From contig JAOXYC010182801.1 in assembly GCA_028565715.1 (NCBI GenBank), positions 2,471 to 12,731 of the forward strand: 10,261 nt of DNA. Direction: 5' to 3'. Origin of the DNA: Phoronis pallida (lineage: Eukaryota; Phoronida; Phoronidae). The position numbers and the translations under genes were made by a program. This document shows, in pieces, positions 1 through 7,735 of the stretch (position 1 is its first letter; the number at the start of each line of letters is the position of its first letter). The notes beneath the pieces are model-generated. The model did not search any database, was not told where the DNA came from, and saw only the letters and a program-made list of their open reading frames with translations.

Positions 1-242
1 TAGTGTAGTAGGCCGGGTGATAACATCACACATGATGTGGTAAGAGATCACACATCCATGTACCTGAATATCTTGACATCTCCTCCAACCTCTAGTACAG
101 CTACTTCACCAGTAGCTAGTGTAGTAGGCCGGGTGATAACATCACACATGATGTGGTAAGAGATCACACATCCATGTACCTGAATATCTTGACGTCTCCT
201 TCAACCTCTAGTACAGCTACTTGACAAGGTCCACTGATAGCT
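1..242. repeat. Tandem duplication, 116-bp unit, of the TRIM coding 3' end
   Basis: Copy 1 is 1-116 and copy 2 starts at 117. Over their first 106 bases they differ at two positions by eye; after that, copy 2 holds about 10 extra bases. A third, diverged partial match to the unit start follows at about 243-282, where the gene's own coding sequence lies. On the minus strand copy 2 carries the true end of the TRIM gene. Copy 1 repeats it after the stop, reading VITRPTTLATGEVAVL and ending in the same KIFRYMDV and TGA (48-50). The period is not a multiple of three, and copy 1 lies after the stop codon, so it is probably 3' untranslated sequence. The array may continue left of the window. Confidence 0.9.
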
Positions 243-733
243 AGTGCAGTAGGCTTGATGACGTCATCACACGTGATTGGTGCCTGTACTTGGTCTGATG
301 AACCAGACGTTAACACTACCTGGTCATTGCCATAGTTGGCTACCAGAATATGCCCCCACTGATCTACACATACACCACGTGGTTCATTAAGTTTGTTAGT
401 GATTGTCCTGATGATAGCTGACTTGCTGTAGTCAATCACATGTACTTGACCATGGTCCAAGTCACTGACCACTAGGTGCCCATTATTGTCTACACACACG
501 GACCATGGACTGAATGCACCCAGACCTAGTGAAGCTCTGTGAATGACTTGTTTAATATTACAATCATAGTCTGTTATAAAGATCAGACCACCTTCTCGAT
601 CAGTCACAATCAGTTTGTCCTCATGACAATTAATGCCAGCAGCACCTTTAAACATATTCTTTGTTACCTTCATAACCCGACCCTGCTCACCATATCTAAC
701 AACACCACGGATGCCATTGTCAGTGACATGTCA
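164..733 (-). CDS. C-terminal NHL beta-propeller of the same TRIM gene, in the shifted frame
   Basis: This continues the gene at 670-2145 after a net shift of one base (one lost, or two gained). The new frame reads TDNGIRGVVRYGEQGRVMKV and runs open to a TGA at 164-166. Counting from the internal Met at 673, NHL blades lie at about residues 8-44, 54-91, 95-128 and 139-169. Each has the usual pattern: a hydrophobic stretch, a small 'xxPxGVCVD' turn, then G-H-[LI]-x-V-[SA]. With the two blades before the shift this makes a six-bladed propeller, the normal number for TRIM-NHL proteins, where it binds protein or RNA. A free-standing gene starting at 673 is unlikely, because the homology continues upstream of that Met. 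Either the gene is a recent pseudogene or the assembly has a one-base error. The near-perfect coding state everywhere else favours an error or a very young lesion. Confidence 0.88.
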
Positions 734-2145
734 CCTCTTTTATTACATGCCACATCCCATGGAATCTGAAGTTTGTGATCATCATAATAATCCTGCTTCA
801 CCTCAAACAGAAAATCACCACTCAGTTTGTGAAATATTTTAACTGTTTTGCAACCACGATCTGTAGTGATGATCCTGTTTCCACTAACCCACATTCCATC
901 GCAAGATGTTCTGTTTTGTCCTGGCAGTTTTGTTTTTACACATCGCACCAGATCTGCCCTCCCTCTAATATTTGGTTTTTGGGTTTGATGGACAGCTGTC
1001 TGTTTAATAACAAATTGCTGGGATTGTTGTGCTGGTGGAGAAGCAATATCTTTCTTTTGATATTCTGTTATTATACAAGCACTTAAATCAGGAACAGCAA
1101 TTCTTTGTGTTTGCAGTTTGAATATCGGTTTTGCCACTCGTGTTTCCAACTTCCGTATATGTTGCTGCTCTAATCTAACCTTGATGTCATTGAACTGTTG
1201 CAGCTTTTCAACATCATGCGCGGAACCTAGAATGTTGTCTACATATTTCAAAGTTCCCATAATTGTGACTCTGTTGAACTCTGCTTCATGATAGGCTACA
1301 TCTGCTTGTTTTCTGGCTGCTGCCCCCTTTTCTGTGACCATGTGCTTAGCCTCTTCTTGTTTGGTTTTGATTTCCTGGAGAATTTTATTCTTGAAGTCAA
1401 GATAAACATGATCTATCTCCTCTGCTAAATTCTTTTCTTGCTCATCAATATTGGATAAGACTTTTTTCCATTCCGAAGTTAATTTGACAGCATTCTCTGC
1501 AGCATGTCGCCAATCGACCAACAATCCCTGGATGACATCATCTGCATTCTGTGTCGCATCTTTTATGTTCTTCATCTTGTGTTGATCATGGTCGAGTGCT
1601 TTGCAGATCCAGCATACAGGCTTCTCACAATCCTGGCAGTATAACTTCAATGCTTCTTCCTCATGTAGTGGGCAATAAACCTTTTGAGAAGTGCGCATTT
1701 CTTCAAAATGATCACCATGTCTGACCTTTTCCAAATTTACAACTCTGTGGTCATGTGTGAACTTGGTTGTACAATGCATCTGTGCGCAGTTTCCACAAAG
1801 ATGGTCATGACATTGAAGACACATAGATGTCGCTGGTGTATCAGAATTTCTGATTTTACACATGCTACATGGAACTTCGTCACTTTTTACAAAAAGTTCA
1901 CTGACTTCTGCAAGAAAAATGTTTTTCTTGAAGCTAGTTACACCATCTTGTGGAACAACGATCTCTAGACTACATAACGGACAGGGAAAAGACCCTTTCC
2001 CACCCTTCTCCACCATGTGTTGGCCAAGACATTTTTCACAGAATGAGTGAAGGCAGGACAGCATTCGGGGACTCTTAATATGCTCTAAGCATATTGAGCA
2101 TTCAAGCATCCTACTCAAGTCTTGCAACGTCTGACTGGTAGCCAT
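670..2145 (-). CDS. TRIM-NHL E3 ubiquitin ligase, N-terminal part (RING, two B-boxes, coiled coil, first NHL blades); frameshifted
   Basis: This is the first 491 codons of a tripartite-motif protein, expected to be a cytoplasmic RING E3 ubiquitin ligase. The RING finger is complete C3HC4: C16, C19, C31, H33, C36, C39, C55, C58. B-box 1 spans about residues 93-133 (CSMC, then a CxxC and histidines). B-box 2 spans about 158-189 (C158, H161, C170, C173, C178, C181, H186, H189). A charged helical coiled coil follows at about 195-330, then a polar linker and the start of an NHL beta-propeller at about 415. No filamin-type domain is evident between coiled coil and NHL, unlike TRIM2/3/71, so a TRIM56- or TRIM32-like layout fits better. 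The true frame is lost at about residue 473 (GDM). The last ~18 residues are out of frame, and the protein resumes in the adjacent frame (164-733). There is no intron in the coding part. Start: the first ATG, 3 bases after a good splice acceptor. The family is certain; the exact orthologue is not. Confidence 0.93.
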   Translation of the reverse strand: MATSQTLQDLSRMLECSICLEHIKSPRMLSCLHSFCEKCLGQHMVEKGGKGSFPCPLCSLEIVVPQDGVTSFKKNIFLAEVSELFVKSDEVPCSMCKIRNSDTPATSMCLQCHDHLCGNCAQMHCTTKFTHDHRVVNLEKVRHGDHFEEMRTSQKVYCPLHEEEALKLYCQDCEKPVCWICKALDHDQHKMKNIKDATQNADDVIQGLLVDWRHAAENAVKLTSEWKKVLSNIDEQEKNLAEEIDHVYLDFKNKILQEIKTKQEEAKHMVTEKGAAARKQADVAYHEAEFNRVTIMGTLKYVDNILGSAHDVEKLQQFNDIKVRLEQQHIRKLETRVAKPIFKLQTQRIAVPDLSACIITEYQKKDIASPPAQQSQQFVIKQTAVHQTQKPNIRGRADLVRCVKTKLPGQNRTSCDGMWVSGNRIITTDRGCKTVKIFHKLSGDFLFEVKQDYYDDHKLQIPWDVACNKRGDMSLTMASVVLLDMVSRVGL

Positions 2146-2148
2146 CTC

Positions 2149-2150
2149 CT
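2149..2150 (-). other. Candidate splice acceptor just upstream of the TRIM start codon
   Basis: Read on the minus strand, the bases before the ATG are TTAATTACAG then GAG ATG. This is a convincing 3' splice site with the exon beginning at 2148, so a separate non-coding first exon probably lies further right, in 2151-2872 or beyond. The donor cannot be placed. Confidence 0.5.
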
Positions 2151-2872
2151 GTAATTAAGATTAATTAATAATTAGAACCTAGCTGTTAGTGTAGTCCAAA
2201 AAGAATTAAAGATTATTTGAATTTTATTGGAGTTCTTAATTATTATCCTTCAGAAATATCGAAATAGAAGAAGTTTAACCATGAATGGGTTATGTTTTTC
2301 ATTTCACACATTATCTTACTTTGAGCAACACTTACGTATAGCATACTATTTTTCAAACTCACCTTAGGATTTTTAAAGGAGTCCACAGTTTAGGTGACTA
2401 TTGTTAAAAACTCCTAGTCATTTTAGTGGCGCAGGATAGACCGTTTGCTGTTAACCCTATCTGAGGTGGTGTTTTAGAAATACGTGACTGGAAATAATCA
2501 CATGATACAATGTTCAAAGTTTTGTGAGTTTATACTCGGATGCACTTGAAACTTTGATAAAAAGATGTCAGAGTCTACAGCACTACTTGTGTATGTTTAT
2601 CAGTTATTATCAGCAATATATCAGTTCAATAGGACATTTTTAGGTATGATCGAGTTATAATTACAAACAAGAACATTTTGTTCTAATTCACCTCCTACAT
2701 TAGGTTTGAAATCTATATCACTTATTGGCACATATTCATGCACAATTAAAATCCACACCTTATTTTGATATGTTTTGTTTGAATGCACTGGTTAATAATG
2801 GTTAATCGGTAGTTACTTTAAATATCCTCGCACAAAAGAGTAGCGTTTTTAGCTAGAATCTATTCTCAATAG
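2151..2872. other. Gene-free stretch upstream of the TRIM gene
   Basis: AT-rich, with no long open frame and no recognisable domain. It may hold the TRIM promoter, a 5' untranslated exon and a 5' intron, but no element could be placed with confidence. Confidence 0.5.
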
Positions 2873-3213
2873 TTAAAGATACTGTCTCCTCGTTGGTGAG
2901 GATCTGGGATCAAAAATCAAATCAACTAGAAATTGTGTGTACGAGTCCTTTGATGAATATAATTAACCTGCATCTTAGTAAAAAAACTCAAAAATCGGTA
3001 AAGGGGTAAATTTGAGCTTTTCATCCTAAAAAAGTGTAAATTTCGAAAACCTTGTTGTTACAAAGATCTCAAATATACCCCTTAACTGATTTTTTTGAAT
3101 TTTTTGACTATGATGCAGGTTAATTATATTCATCAAACGACTCCTACACAAAATTTCTAGTTGATTTGAATTTTGACCCAAGATCCTCACCAACGAGGAG
3201 ACAATATCTTTAA
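2873..3213. mobile_element. Foldback (palindromic) MITE-like element, family A
   Basis: Two arms of about 146 bp, 2873-3018 and 3068-3213, are imperfect reverse complements around a ~50-bp spacer. Shared blocks include TCTCCTCGTTGGTGAGGATC near each outer end, AAATCAACTAGAAAT, and GATGAATATAATTAACCTGC (each given as read in the left arm). The outer block also contains a small hairpin, CCTC-gttggt-GAGG. No coding capacity is visible, so this is a non-autonomous, deletion-type DNA element or a foldback element. Weak similarity may extend outward to about 2850 and 3240. No target-site duplication was identified. Confidence 0.85.
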
Positions 3214-3311
3214 AATTAGAAATATTTAGCCAATAGATCATTAAAATTATTTCTAAGAATTTTATAAAAATTATTTAGTATTGATTCAGCAACTTTTTTT
3301 CAACTTTTTTC

Positions 3312-3540
3312 TAATGTGATATAAAAACAAACACAAAATTCTTAAAACGTGACATGTCTCATGACTTGCTAGCCACTTTCTCAAATGTACAATGAACTGA
3401 TACATATAAAGGAGACCAAATCAAGGAAGGTTCTTATGTTTGCCGCCAATTTTTAATAACAAAGACAAGTGCGTGCCAACAGGTGGTGCTCACAATCAAC
3501 CAACTAAACTTAAAAGCGTTATATTGTGGTGTAAAACCTG
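3312..3540 (-). repeat. 3' end of the Penelope-like element, left (inverted) arm
   Basis: This arm runs from the last codons of the relic into its 3' untranslated region. It matches the reverse complement of 4175-4292 in three blocks: 3312-3369 with 4238-4292, 3458-3468 with 4225-4235, and 3494-3509 (identical) with 4211-4226, weakening toward 3540/4175. The left arm has about 88 and 25 bases that are missing from the right one. Penelope-like elements are known for terminal repeats in direct or inverted orientation. Confidence 0.75.
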
Positions 3541-3840
3541 TTTTTTTTGACCAGGTTTGTCCCAAATAATCATGCTAGACTTTCTTTAATTAACAATTCT
3601 GAGATATACCTAGCTGAATCAATAATAGTGAAACAATTGGGATCGCATAATTTTTTACACCTATTCGAAGCTTGGAGATGTTGATATATGTGAGAATTCT
3701 TGTCAGAATTAAGTAAGGTGCCCTTTGATCCTGGTAGTAAAATGTCTTTGGCTTTCGCCGATATATCTGACATTACTGCCGGAACAGATAAACTCATAAA
3801 CTATCTTGGATCGGGGAGCATCACGCCTCTGACTTTTATT
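3496..3840 (-). pseudogene. Decayed 3' coding end of a Penelope-like retroelement (GIY-YIG endonuclease domain)
   Basis: On the minus strand three frames in succession spell one conserved protein end. The first reads SKIVYEFICSG then VRYIGESQRHFTTRIKGHLT (from about 3810). After a 4-base interruption at about 3708, which adds a TAA, the next reads SDKNSHIYQHLQ, CKKLCDPNCF and LLIKESLA. After a further shift at about 3570 the last reads IIWDKPGQKKQVLHHN, ending at a TGA at 3496-3498. This matches the C-terminal GIY-YIG nuclease of Penelope-like elements: the YxF...YIG pair, the catalytic arginine in TTRIKGHL, the histidines of HL...SHIYQHL and the glutamate of IKES. The reverse transcriptase part is absent, so the copy is truncated on its 5' side at about 3840. 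With two frameshifts and internal stops it cannot be active. Confidence 0.85.
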
Positions 3841-3902
3841 ACTCCAACACATCGTCACTACCAAAGGTAGACTCTGCCACAGCCCGATTTCATATCGGCT
3901 CC

Positions 3903-4055
3903 ATTGGCTATTGGATCGGCCATTTTTCATGGCAAACTTGATTGGACAGAATTTCATCGCTACGATGACTTTCTTTGATGTCCCGTTGTTCTACATGCGC
4001 ATAGCGATAGCGTGACGTACTTCCTACAAGAACTGTGCAAGCCCGAGTGGCCAAT
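3903..4055. promoter_or_regulatory. CCAAT-box cluster with CRE-like and NRF1-like motifs; candidate promoter
   Basis: Within about 150 bases there are four CCAAT boxes: ATTGG at 3903-3907, 3910-3914 and 3941-3945, and CCAAT at 4051-4055. There is also TGACGTA (CRE-like) at 4013-4019 and CATGCGCAT (TGCGCA is an NRF1-type half site) at 3994-4002. The stretch is less AT-rich than its surroundings. NF-Y, CREB and NRF1 sites are common in TATA-less animal promoters. It lies between two divergent genes and also between the two Penelope-like fragments, so it could be a host promoter for the plus-strand gene or sequence brought by the element. No TATA box or transcription start could be set. Confidence 0.3.
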
Positions 4056-4174
4056 CAGAAGCGAGTATTGCACTGTGATGTCTTTACAATACAATTTGAT
4101 TATTTTGTTAATTTTTGGGAATATAATGATCCTACAAACGAAATAGCAAAATGTTAAAACATCTTTTCTTACTG

Positions 4175-4292
4175 TCTGTCGTTGGATAACACTGGGGACA
4201 TTACGTTAAGGTTTAGTTGGTTGATTGTCTTTGTTTTGCAAGTCATGAAACGTCACGTTTTAAGAATATTGTTTGTTTTTATATTCACATTA
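4175..4292 (+). repeat. Second, oppositely oriented copy of the Penelope-like 3' end
   Basis: This is the inverted partner of 3312-3540, reading 5'->3' on the plus strand: the end of the coding frame (…GACATTACGTTAAGG…), GTTTAGTTGGTTGATT, then the 3' untranslated block through ATATTCACATTA. It is a 5'-truncated fragment, so the two 3' ends point outward and about 335 bp of non-matching DNA (3841-4174) lie between the two 5' sides. Confidence 0.72.
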
Positions 4293-4555
4293 CGTCTACT
4301 CACTGGCCGAGATTATGGACAACTTTTTTTTTAGAATTAAGTAATTATTAAGGATTTTATACCAGGATATGTATTCTAAAACTGATATCAGATGGCTGTA
4401 ATTATTTTTATTCCAATCATCGTTATTATTATTTTTAACTTAAACTTAATTATGTCAAACATTAATCATACTTTTAGCCACACAGGTCAATCCCCAACCT
4501 CTTTCCTTCACAATAAGCAAAAGTTTTTAACTCAAGCTAATTACGATTTTCACAG
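4293..4555. other. AT-rich stretch before the first visible exon of the plus-strand gene
   Basis: Probably intron or 5' flank. It ends in a splice acceptor (…TTTTCACAG, AG at 4554-4555). An in-frame TAA at 4528-4530 stops the exon frame from extending further left. Confidence 0.5.
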
Positions 4556-4651
4556 AATACAGGTCTCTTATTGAAAAGGGCGTCGAGGCTATGTACGATA
4601 TTGGTTTCCAAGCAGCTCCCGGCAGTATGCAGCGACGACCCAAAACTCCAG
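4556..4651 (+). CDS. Unknown basic protein, first visible coding exon
   Basis: This exon lies between acceptor TTTTCACAG (4554-4555) and donor CCAG|GTTATT (4652-4653). It holds two bases completing a codon, 31 codons, then one base (phase 1 out). It reads YRSLIEKGVEAMYDIGF, then QAAPGSMQRRPKTPG across the junction. Because it needs one base from an earlier exon, the real start codon is either upstream and not found, or the internal ATG at 4591-4593 if this is the 5'-most coding exon. It carries the first R-P-x-[S/T] motif (RPKTP, 4636-4650). An acceptor at 4561-4562 is also possible but fits less well. The gene is not recognised, and the other seven exons in the window join to it in phase. 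Confidence 0.72.
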
Positions 4652-5603
4652 GTTATTTATTCACATGTAGTCTGAGTTGACACATAGTTGCTTTGAATGT
4701 TCACAGTTGTGTTTAGTTGAATTATGTAGAAAAGTGCGTTTTGATAACCAAATTTCACTGAGTTTGTGATTTAGGTAGATGTGTGATTATTTTCAGGATG
4801 TCAGATAAACACTTTTGACAATTTCAAGCTCCTTATGGTGTGTTTGACATTTCAACATGTTTTTGCACTCTTATTCTTGATTTTACTGTAAGCACATTTG
4901 CTGTGAATAAACACCATCCGGGTCACAGGCACCAAAATGAAAATAATTTTGGGTCACGGCACCAAATTGATTATTTGAATCTGTTTGTTCCGTTTGACTT
5001 ACATGTCATTAAGTGTTGATGAATCGAAATAATTGCTTATATGTCATTTTTACAACTATTCCTTTGACGTACATGTAGAGTTCCTAGTGTCACGCATTTG
5101 TATTCCAAACAAGGACAGCCGTCACTCAATGAAACATCTTGTTACAATTCATTGTACGCCTAAACTGTTTTGATAATTCCCAGCAGTACACCTGGTATTT
5201 TGGTTGCAATTTCTCCTGCTACTTCTCTCTCTTTCTTTGAATGAGTTCTCATAGTGTTGCACAATAAGAAAGCTAACTTTCTTCCCTTCATCTAAACTGT
5301 TCACTAACCTGTTTCCAATAAGTTGTTGTTAATGTTTTGTTACATTTTTTGCAGATTACTTCATATTATCCTCTATAAACTAATGTTTGCAAACCTACTG
5401 AAATGTTCAATCCAAATAACCTTGATTAAAAAAAATGTGTAATTATATTAAATTCCCTTGCTTGTGCAACCTGAGTTCTAACGATAATTGACCCCAAATC
5501 TATTTACTAATTTTAATTGCCAAGTTCTCAATTCCTCATCACAAGACTACTCAACTTCTAAGTTAAAATTGTAATAATTTATATTTTTCCGAATACTTTC
5601 CAG
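4652..5603. other. Intron of the plus-strand gene, with a short direct repeat
   Basis: An AT-rich GT-AG intron. The one structure noted is a direct repeat, GGGTCACAGGCACCAAAATG at 4920-4939 and a close copy at 4951-4970 lacking one base and carrying one substitution, spaced about 31 bases apart. No coding exon is supported inside. Confidence 0.6.
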
Positions 5604-5849
5604 GTTTGCTTGACGAGGTGTCGTCAATTATTTCCCATTCCTCGGCTCGCAAACATCGTCATCCCACAATTCCTGAACAATATGATACAAACGCAGCAAA
5701 CTTCCTCAAACAGAAAGGGATCAGTCACATCTCCAAAGCCTGGTTCACAAGCGATGAAAGCGAAGACTCGGATACTGACACATTTACGGGGACGATAGGG
5801 TCTCTTTTCTCAGCATCCACCGCAAGAAAGAGGAGCAAGCCTCTACTAG
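5604..5849 (+). CDS. Unknown basic protein, second visible exon
   Basis: Acceptor ACTTTCCAG (ends 5603) and donor CTAG|GTTTGC (5850-5851). The exon has 2 bases, 81 codons and 1 base, so it joins both neighbours in phase through split glycine codons. The peptide begins LLDEVSSIISHSS, then ARKHRHPTIPEQY, NFLKQKGISHISKAWF and an acidic patch, SDESEDSDTDTF, and ends in STARKRSKPLLG. The mix of basic clusters and an acidic serine-rich run suggests a largely disordered, phosphorylatable region. No domain is recognised. A shorter open frame in the +1 frame (from 5610) is a shadow. Confidence 0.85.
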
Positions 5850-6240
5850 GTTTGCAATTTTCAGAACTTTATTTTAACTTTTTTAATGATTGAGACTTCT
5901 AGTTCTTGTATTTGCAGTGTTCTTTATTAGCCTGGCAGGTATTTTTAATAGCTTTATATTGTCGGTCAATGCCCGCAATGTTTTAACTTTACTTGACTTA
6001 GCTCTCCAATCGCATTCATGTGGAGGAGTTTTCTTGAAGCGTGATTGTGACATACATTTTGAACAATCAAGTGCAAAAAATTTGAAAATTCTGGGCTTAG
6101 GAATTGAATATTCTACCGATCTAGTTATTATCAGATCTTAATACTGTAAGAATTGGAGAAAAAAAATATTTTCTTTAGAAAATTGAAACTTACCATATTA
6201 TCAAAATTTTGAAAAAAATGTTCGTGATTGTTTTCCCCAG
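5850..6240. other. Intron of the plus-strand gene
   Basis: A GT-AG intron ending in TTTTCCCCAG. It includes an open frame at 5890-6141 with a hydrophobic start. That frame has no flanking phase-compatible splice sites and no recognisable domain, and is taken as chance. Confidence 0.65.
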
Positions 6241-6358
6241 GCCCGGATGAGCTTCCCCCGAGGCCATATACTGTACAGGGTGGTGCACCAGATAAGGAAC
6301 TTGAAGAAGCCTTTGAAAGTGCATTAGAACGCTACAGGCAGTTCCAGGAAACAAAGGG
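6241..6358 (+). CDS. Unknown basic protein, third visible exon
   Basis: Acceptor TTTTCCCCAG (ends 6240) and strong donor GTATGT (6359-6364). The exon has 2 bases, 38 codons and 2 bases (phase 2 out). It reads PDELPPRPYTVQGGAPDKEL, then EEAFESALERYRQFQETKG. The first half is proline-rich with an R-P-x-[S/T] motif (RPYTV, 6261-6275). The second half is a charged amphipathic helix that starts the helical middle of the protein. The split glycine codon at each end fits the neighbouring exons. Confidence 0.87.
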
Positions 6359-6460
6359 GTATGTACTATCTAATTTCTTTACACTCCTCTGTGATTGGTT
6401 TATAGTTTTTTAGCACTCAGTTTGTCTTGATCTACACAGTTTAAGTCAGACAGCTTGGGT

Positions 6461-6768
6461 CATTTGCACTGGCTCTTAATCCCATTGTGCGGCATTGAAG
6501 TGCAACATGATTAAAATGCAGGTGCTGCAATGATTTCTTCAGGTTTCCCTGTCGATTAGTGGAAGCGGTTGCAAATCATGTCCAAACCTGAACATTTACA
6601 GTTTTGCAGCATCGAGTGGTGACACAATTAATGTTCAGGTGCAGAAACGATATTGCGACCCCTCCAACCAAGGGGAAGAGGAAACAGGTAGAAATTATTG
6701 TGCCACCTGCATGTATAAATCATGACGCAGTTTGATGTGCACAACGGGGTTGTGACCCAGTGATTTGG
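6461..6768. mobile_element. Foldback (palindromic) MITE-like element, family B, in an intron
   Basis: Arms at about 6461-6596 and 6630-6768 are imperfect reverse complements around a ~33-bp loop. Clear paired blocks are CCTGAACATT (6587-6596) with AATGTTCAGG (6630-6639), ATGCAGGTG with CACCTGCAT, AACATGATT/TCATGATT with its complement, and CACTGGCTC/CACTGGGTC at the outer ends. No coding content. It is different in sequence from the other foldback elements here. It fills about half of the intron 6359-6979. Ends and target-site duplication are not certain. Confidence 0.75.
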
Positions 6769-6979
6769 TTAGTCATCAAAATCACCTAGGCATGTAAGAT
6801 TTTTTTTTCATATACCTATTACTGGCAGGTTTTTGGAGTCTTTTAAAATAACTGCATGGACAAATGCTATTTTGGGTAGTCGGTTTACCTAAGTTGTTCA
6901 CAAAACATGAATATTACATAACAGTTACACTGTGATGAATCCTATGCAAAAACCCAATTTTCTTTAATTTTCTTTTCAG

Positions 6980-7051
6980 AGAAAAATTAGATTTCCTGAA
7001 AAATGATGGACTTCACTTTGACCAGAACTGGCAAGAGAGAATGATAGAAAG
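6980..7051 (+). CDS. Unknown basic protein, fourth visible exon
   Basis: Acceptor TTCTTTTCAG (ends 6979) and donor AAAG|GTCAGC (7052-7053). The exon has 1 base, 23 codons and 2 bases, in phase with both neighbours. It encodes EKLDFLKNDGLHFDQNWQER followed by MIER, a polar helical segment continuing from the previous exon. No motif is recognised. Confidence 0.83.
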
Positions 7052-7171
7052 GTCAGCAATTGATGGAACAAATAAAATGCAATAATTGTACATGAATGAA
7101 AGAATGAAAAATTGTTAACACAGCCAACACTATTTATTTGTTCATGATGTAGAAATTTTTCATTAATGTGC

Positions 7172-7560
7172 TTAAAGGGACATAAGCTGTTTCGGGCGAT
7201 TTTTAGACCTTTAAACATAATTTGGGACTTCTGTTGGGGCATAAATGGCTGCGTGAGTTCATGATCTTTGAGTAGAGCCAAAAATCTCGAAAATCCGTTG
7301 TATTTTCGTGGTTTATTACCAAACTGCAGATTTCTTAGTTTGACTATAGTCAAACAATCAAAACATGCGCCACCATGAGCCGCACTCAATGCTGTAAGGT
7401 AACAGTTCTTGACCGACTCAGTGTAGAATGACTTAGTGGCCCGTTTGATTCGCCGAATATTACCCACCGAAGTACAAGTAAACCACGGAAAAATCATGGT
7501 TGCTACGTAAATATCTGAAATTGTTTCATGAAGTTGAATGGAGCTAAAACACCATTTTAA
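7172..7560. mobile_element. Foldback MITE-like element, family C copy 1, TTAA-bounded, in an intron
   Basis: It begins TTAAAGGGACATAAGCTG (7172 on) and ends in …ACACCATTTTAA, so TTAA lies at both ends (7172-7175 and 7557-7560). The two halves are imperfect reverse complements, for example GAGTTCATGATC against the complement of the right-half block AACTTCATGAAA, and TTTTCGTGGTTTATT against TTTTCCGTGGTTTACTT. An exact 18-bp palindrome, GTTTGACTATAGTCAAAC (7338-7355), lies near the centre. The left half is clearly related to 9618-9770. TTAA borders fit piggyBac-type target sites, but TTAA is common in AT-rich DNA. Confidence 0.7.
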
Positions 7561-7613
7561 AGTTAAAATCACGCTTCCTAACTGAATAACAATTAACCTC
7601 ATTTAACTTGTAG

Positions 7614-7735
7614 GCACTTGTTAATAAAAATGCAGAAACAGATGAGGATAAAGAGCGCAGCACACAGGCGACACCTATTGTCATTACGTAAGCAGCAGAG
7701 GTACAAAGAGCATGAACGACAACATGAGAGAGCTG
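7614..7735 (+). CDS. Unknown basic protein, fifth visible exon
   Basis: Acceptor TTAACTTGTAG (ends 7613) and donor GCTG|GTAAGC (7736-7737). The exon has 1 base, 40 codons and 1 base. It reads HLLIKMQKQMRIKSAAHRRH, then LLSLRKQQRYKEHERQHERA. This is strongly basic, rich in K, R, H and Q, and without proline, so a long charged helix or coiled coil is likely. With the fourth exon it forms the helical middle of the protein. The joined reading frame has no stop. Confidence 0.87.

Noticed and set aside
295-301. CTGATGA, a hammerhead ribozyme core-like word (Penelope-like elements can carry hammerheads)
   Set aside because: It lies in the TRIM coding region, with no GAAA core partner or stems nearby; no hammerhead core was found by eye around 3312-4292 either.
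539-2050. Several plus-strand open frames opposite the TRIM gene
   Set aside because: Shadows of a well-supported coding sequence on the other strand; no domains of their own.
3026-3241. Minus-strand open frame within the foldback element
   Set aside because: Falls in the palindrome and its loop, AT-driven, with no domain.
3841-3957. N-terminal part of the minus-strand frame that leads into the GIY-YIG relic
   Set aside because: Upstream of SKIVYEF the translation no longer resembles a Penelope-like protein and overlaps the CCAAT cluster, so it is not counted as coding.
4392-4574. Hydrophobic plus-strand open frame (MAVIIFIP…)
   Set aside because: AT-rich chance frame; it crosses a good splice acceptor in a different frame from the exon at 4556-4651.
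5890-6141. Plus-strand open frame with a signal-peptide-like start
   Set aside because: It lies inside a well-bounded intron, shows no domain, and lacks phase-compatible splice sites.
6976-7602. Open frame of 208 codons on the minus strand
   Set aside because: It runs antisense across a confirmed exon and the whole 7172-7560 palindromic element, has no recognisable domain, and is best explained as a chance frame through repeat DNA.
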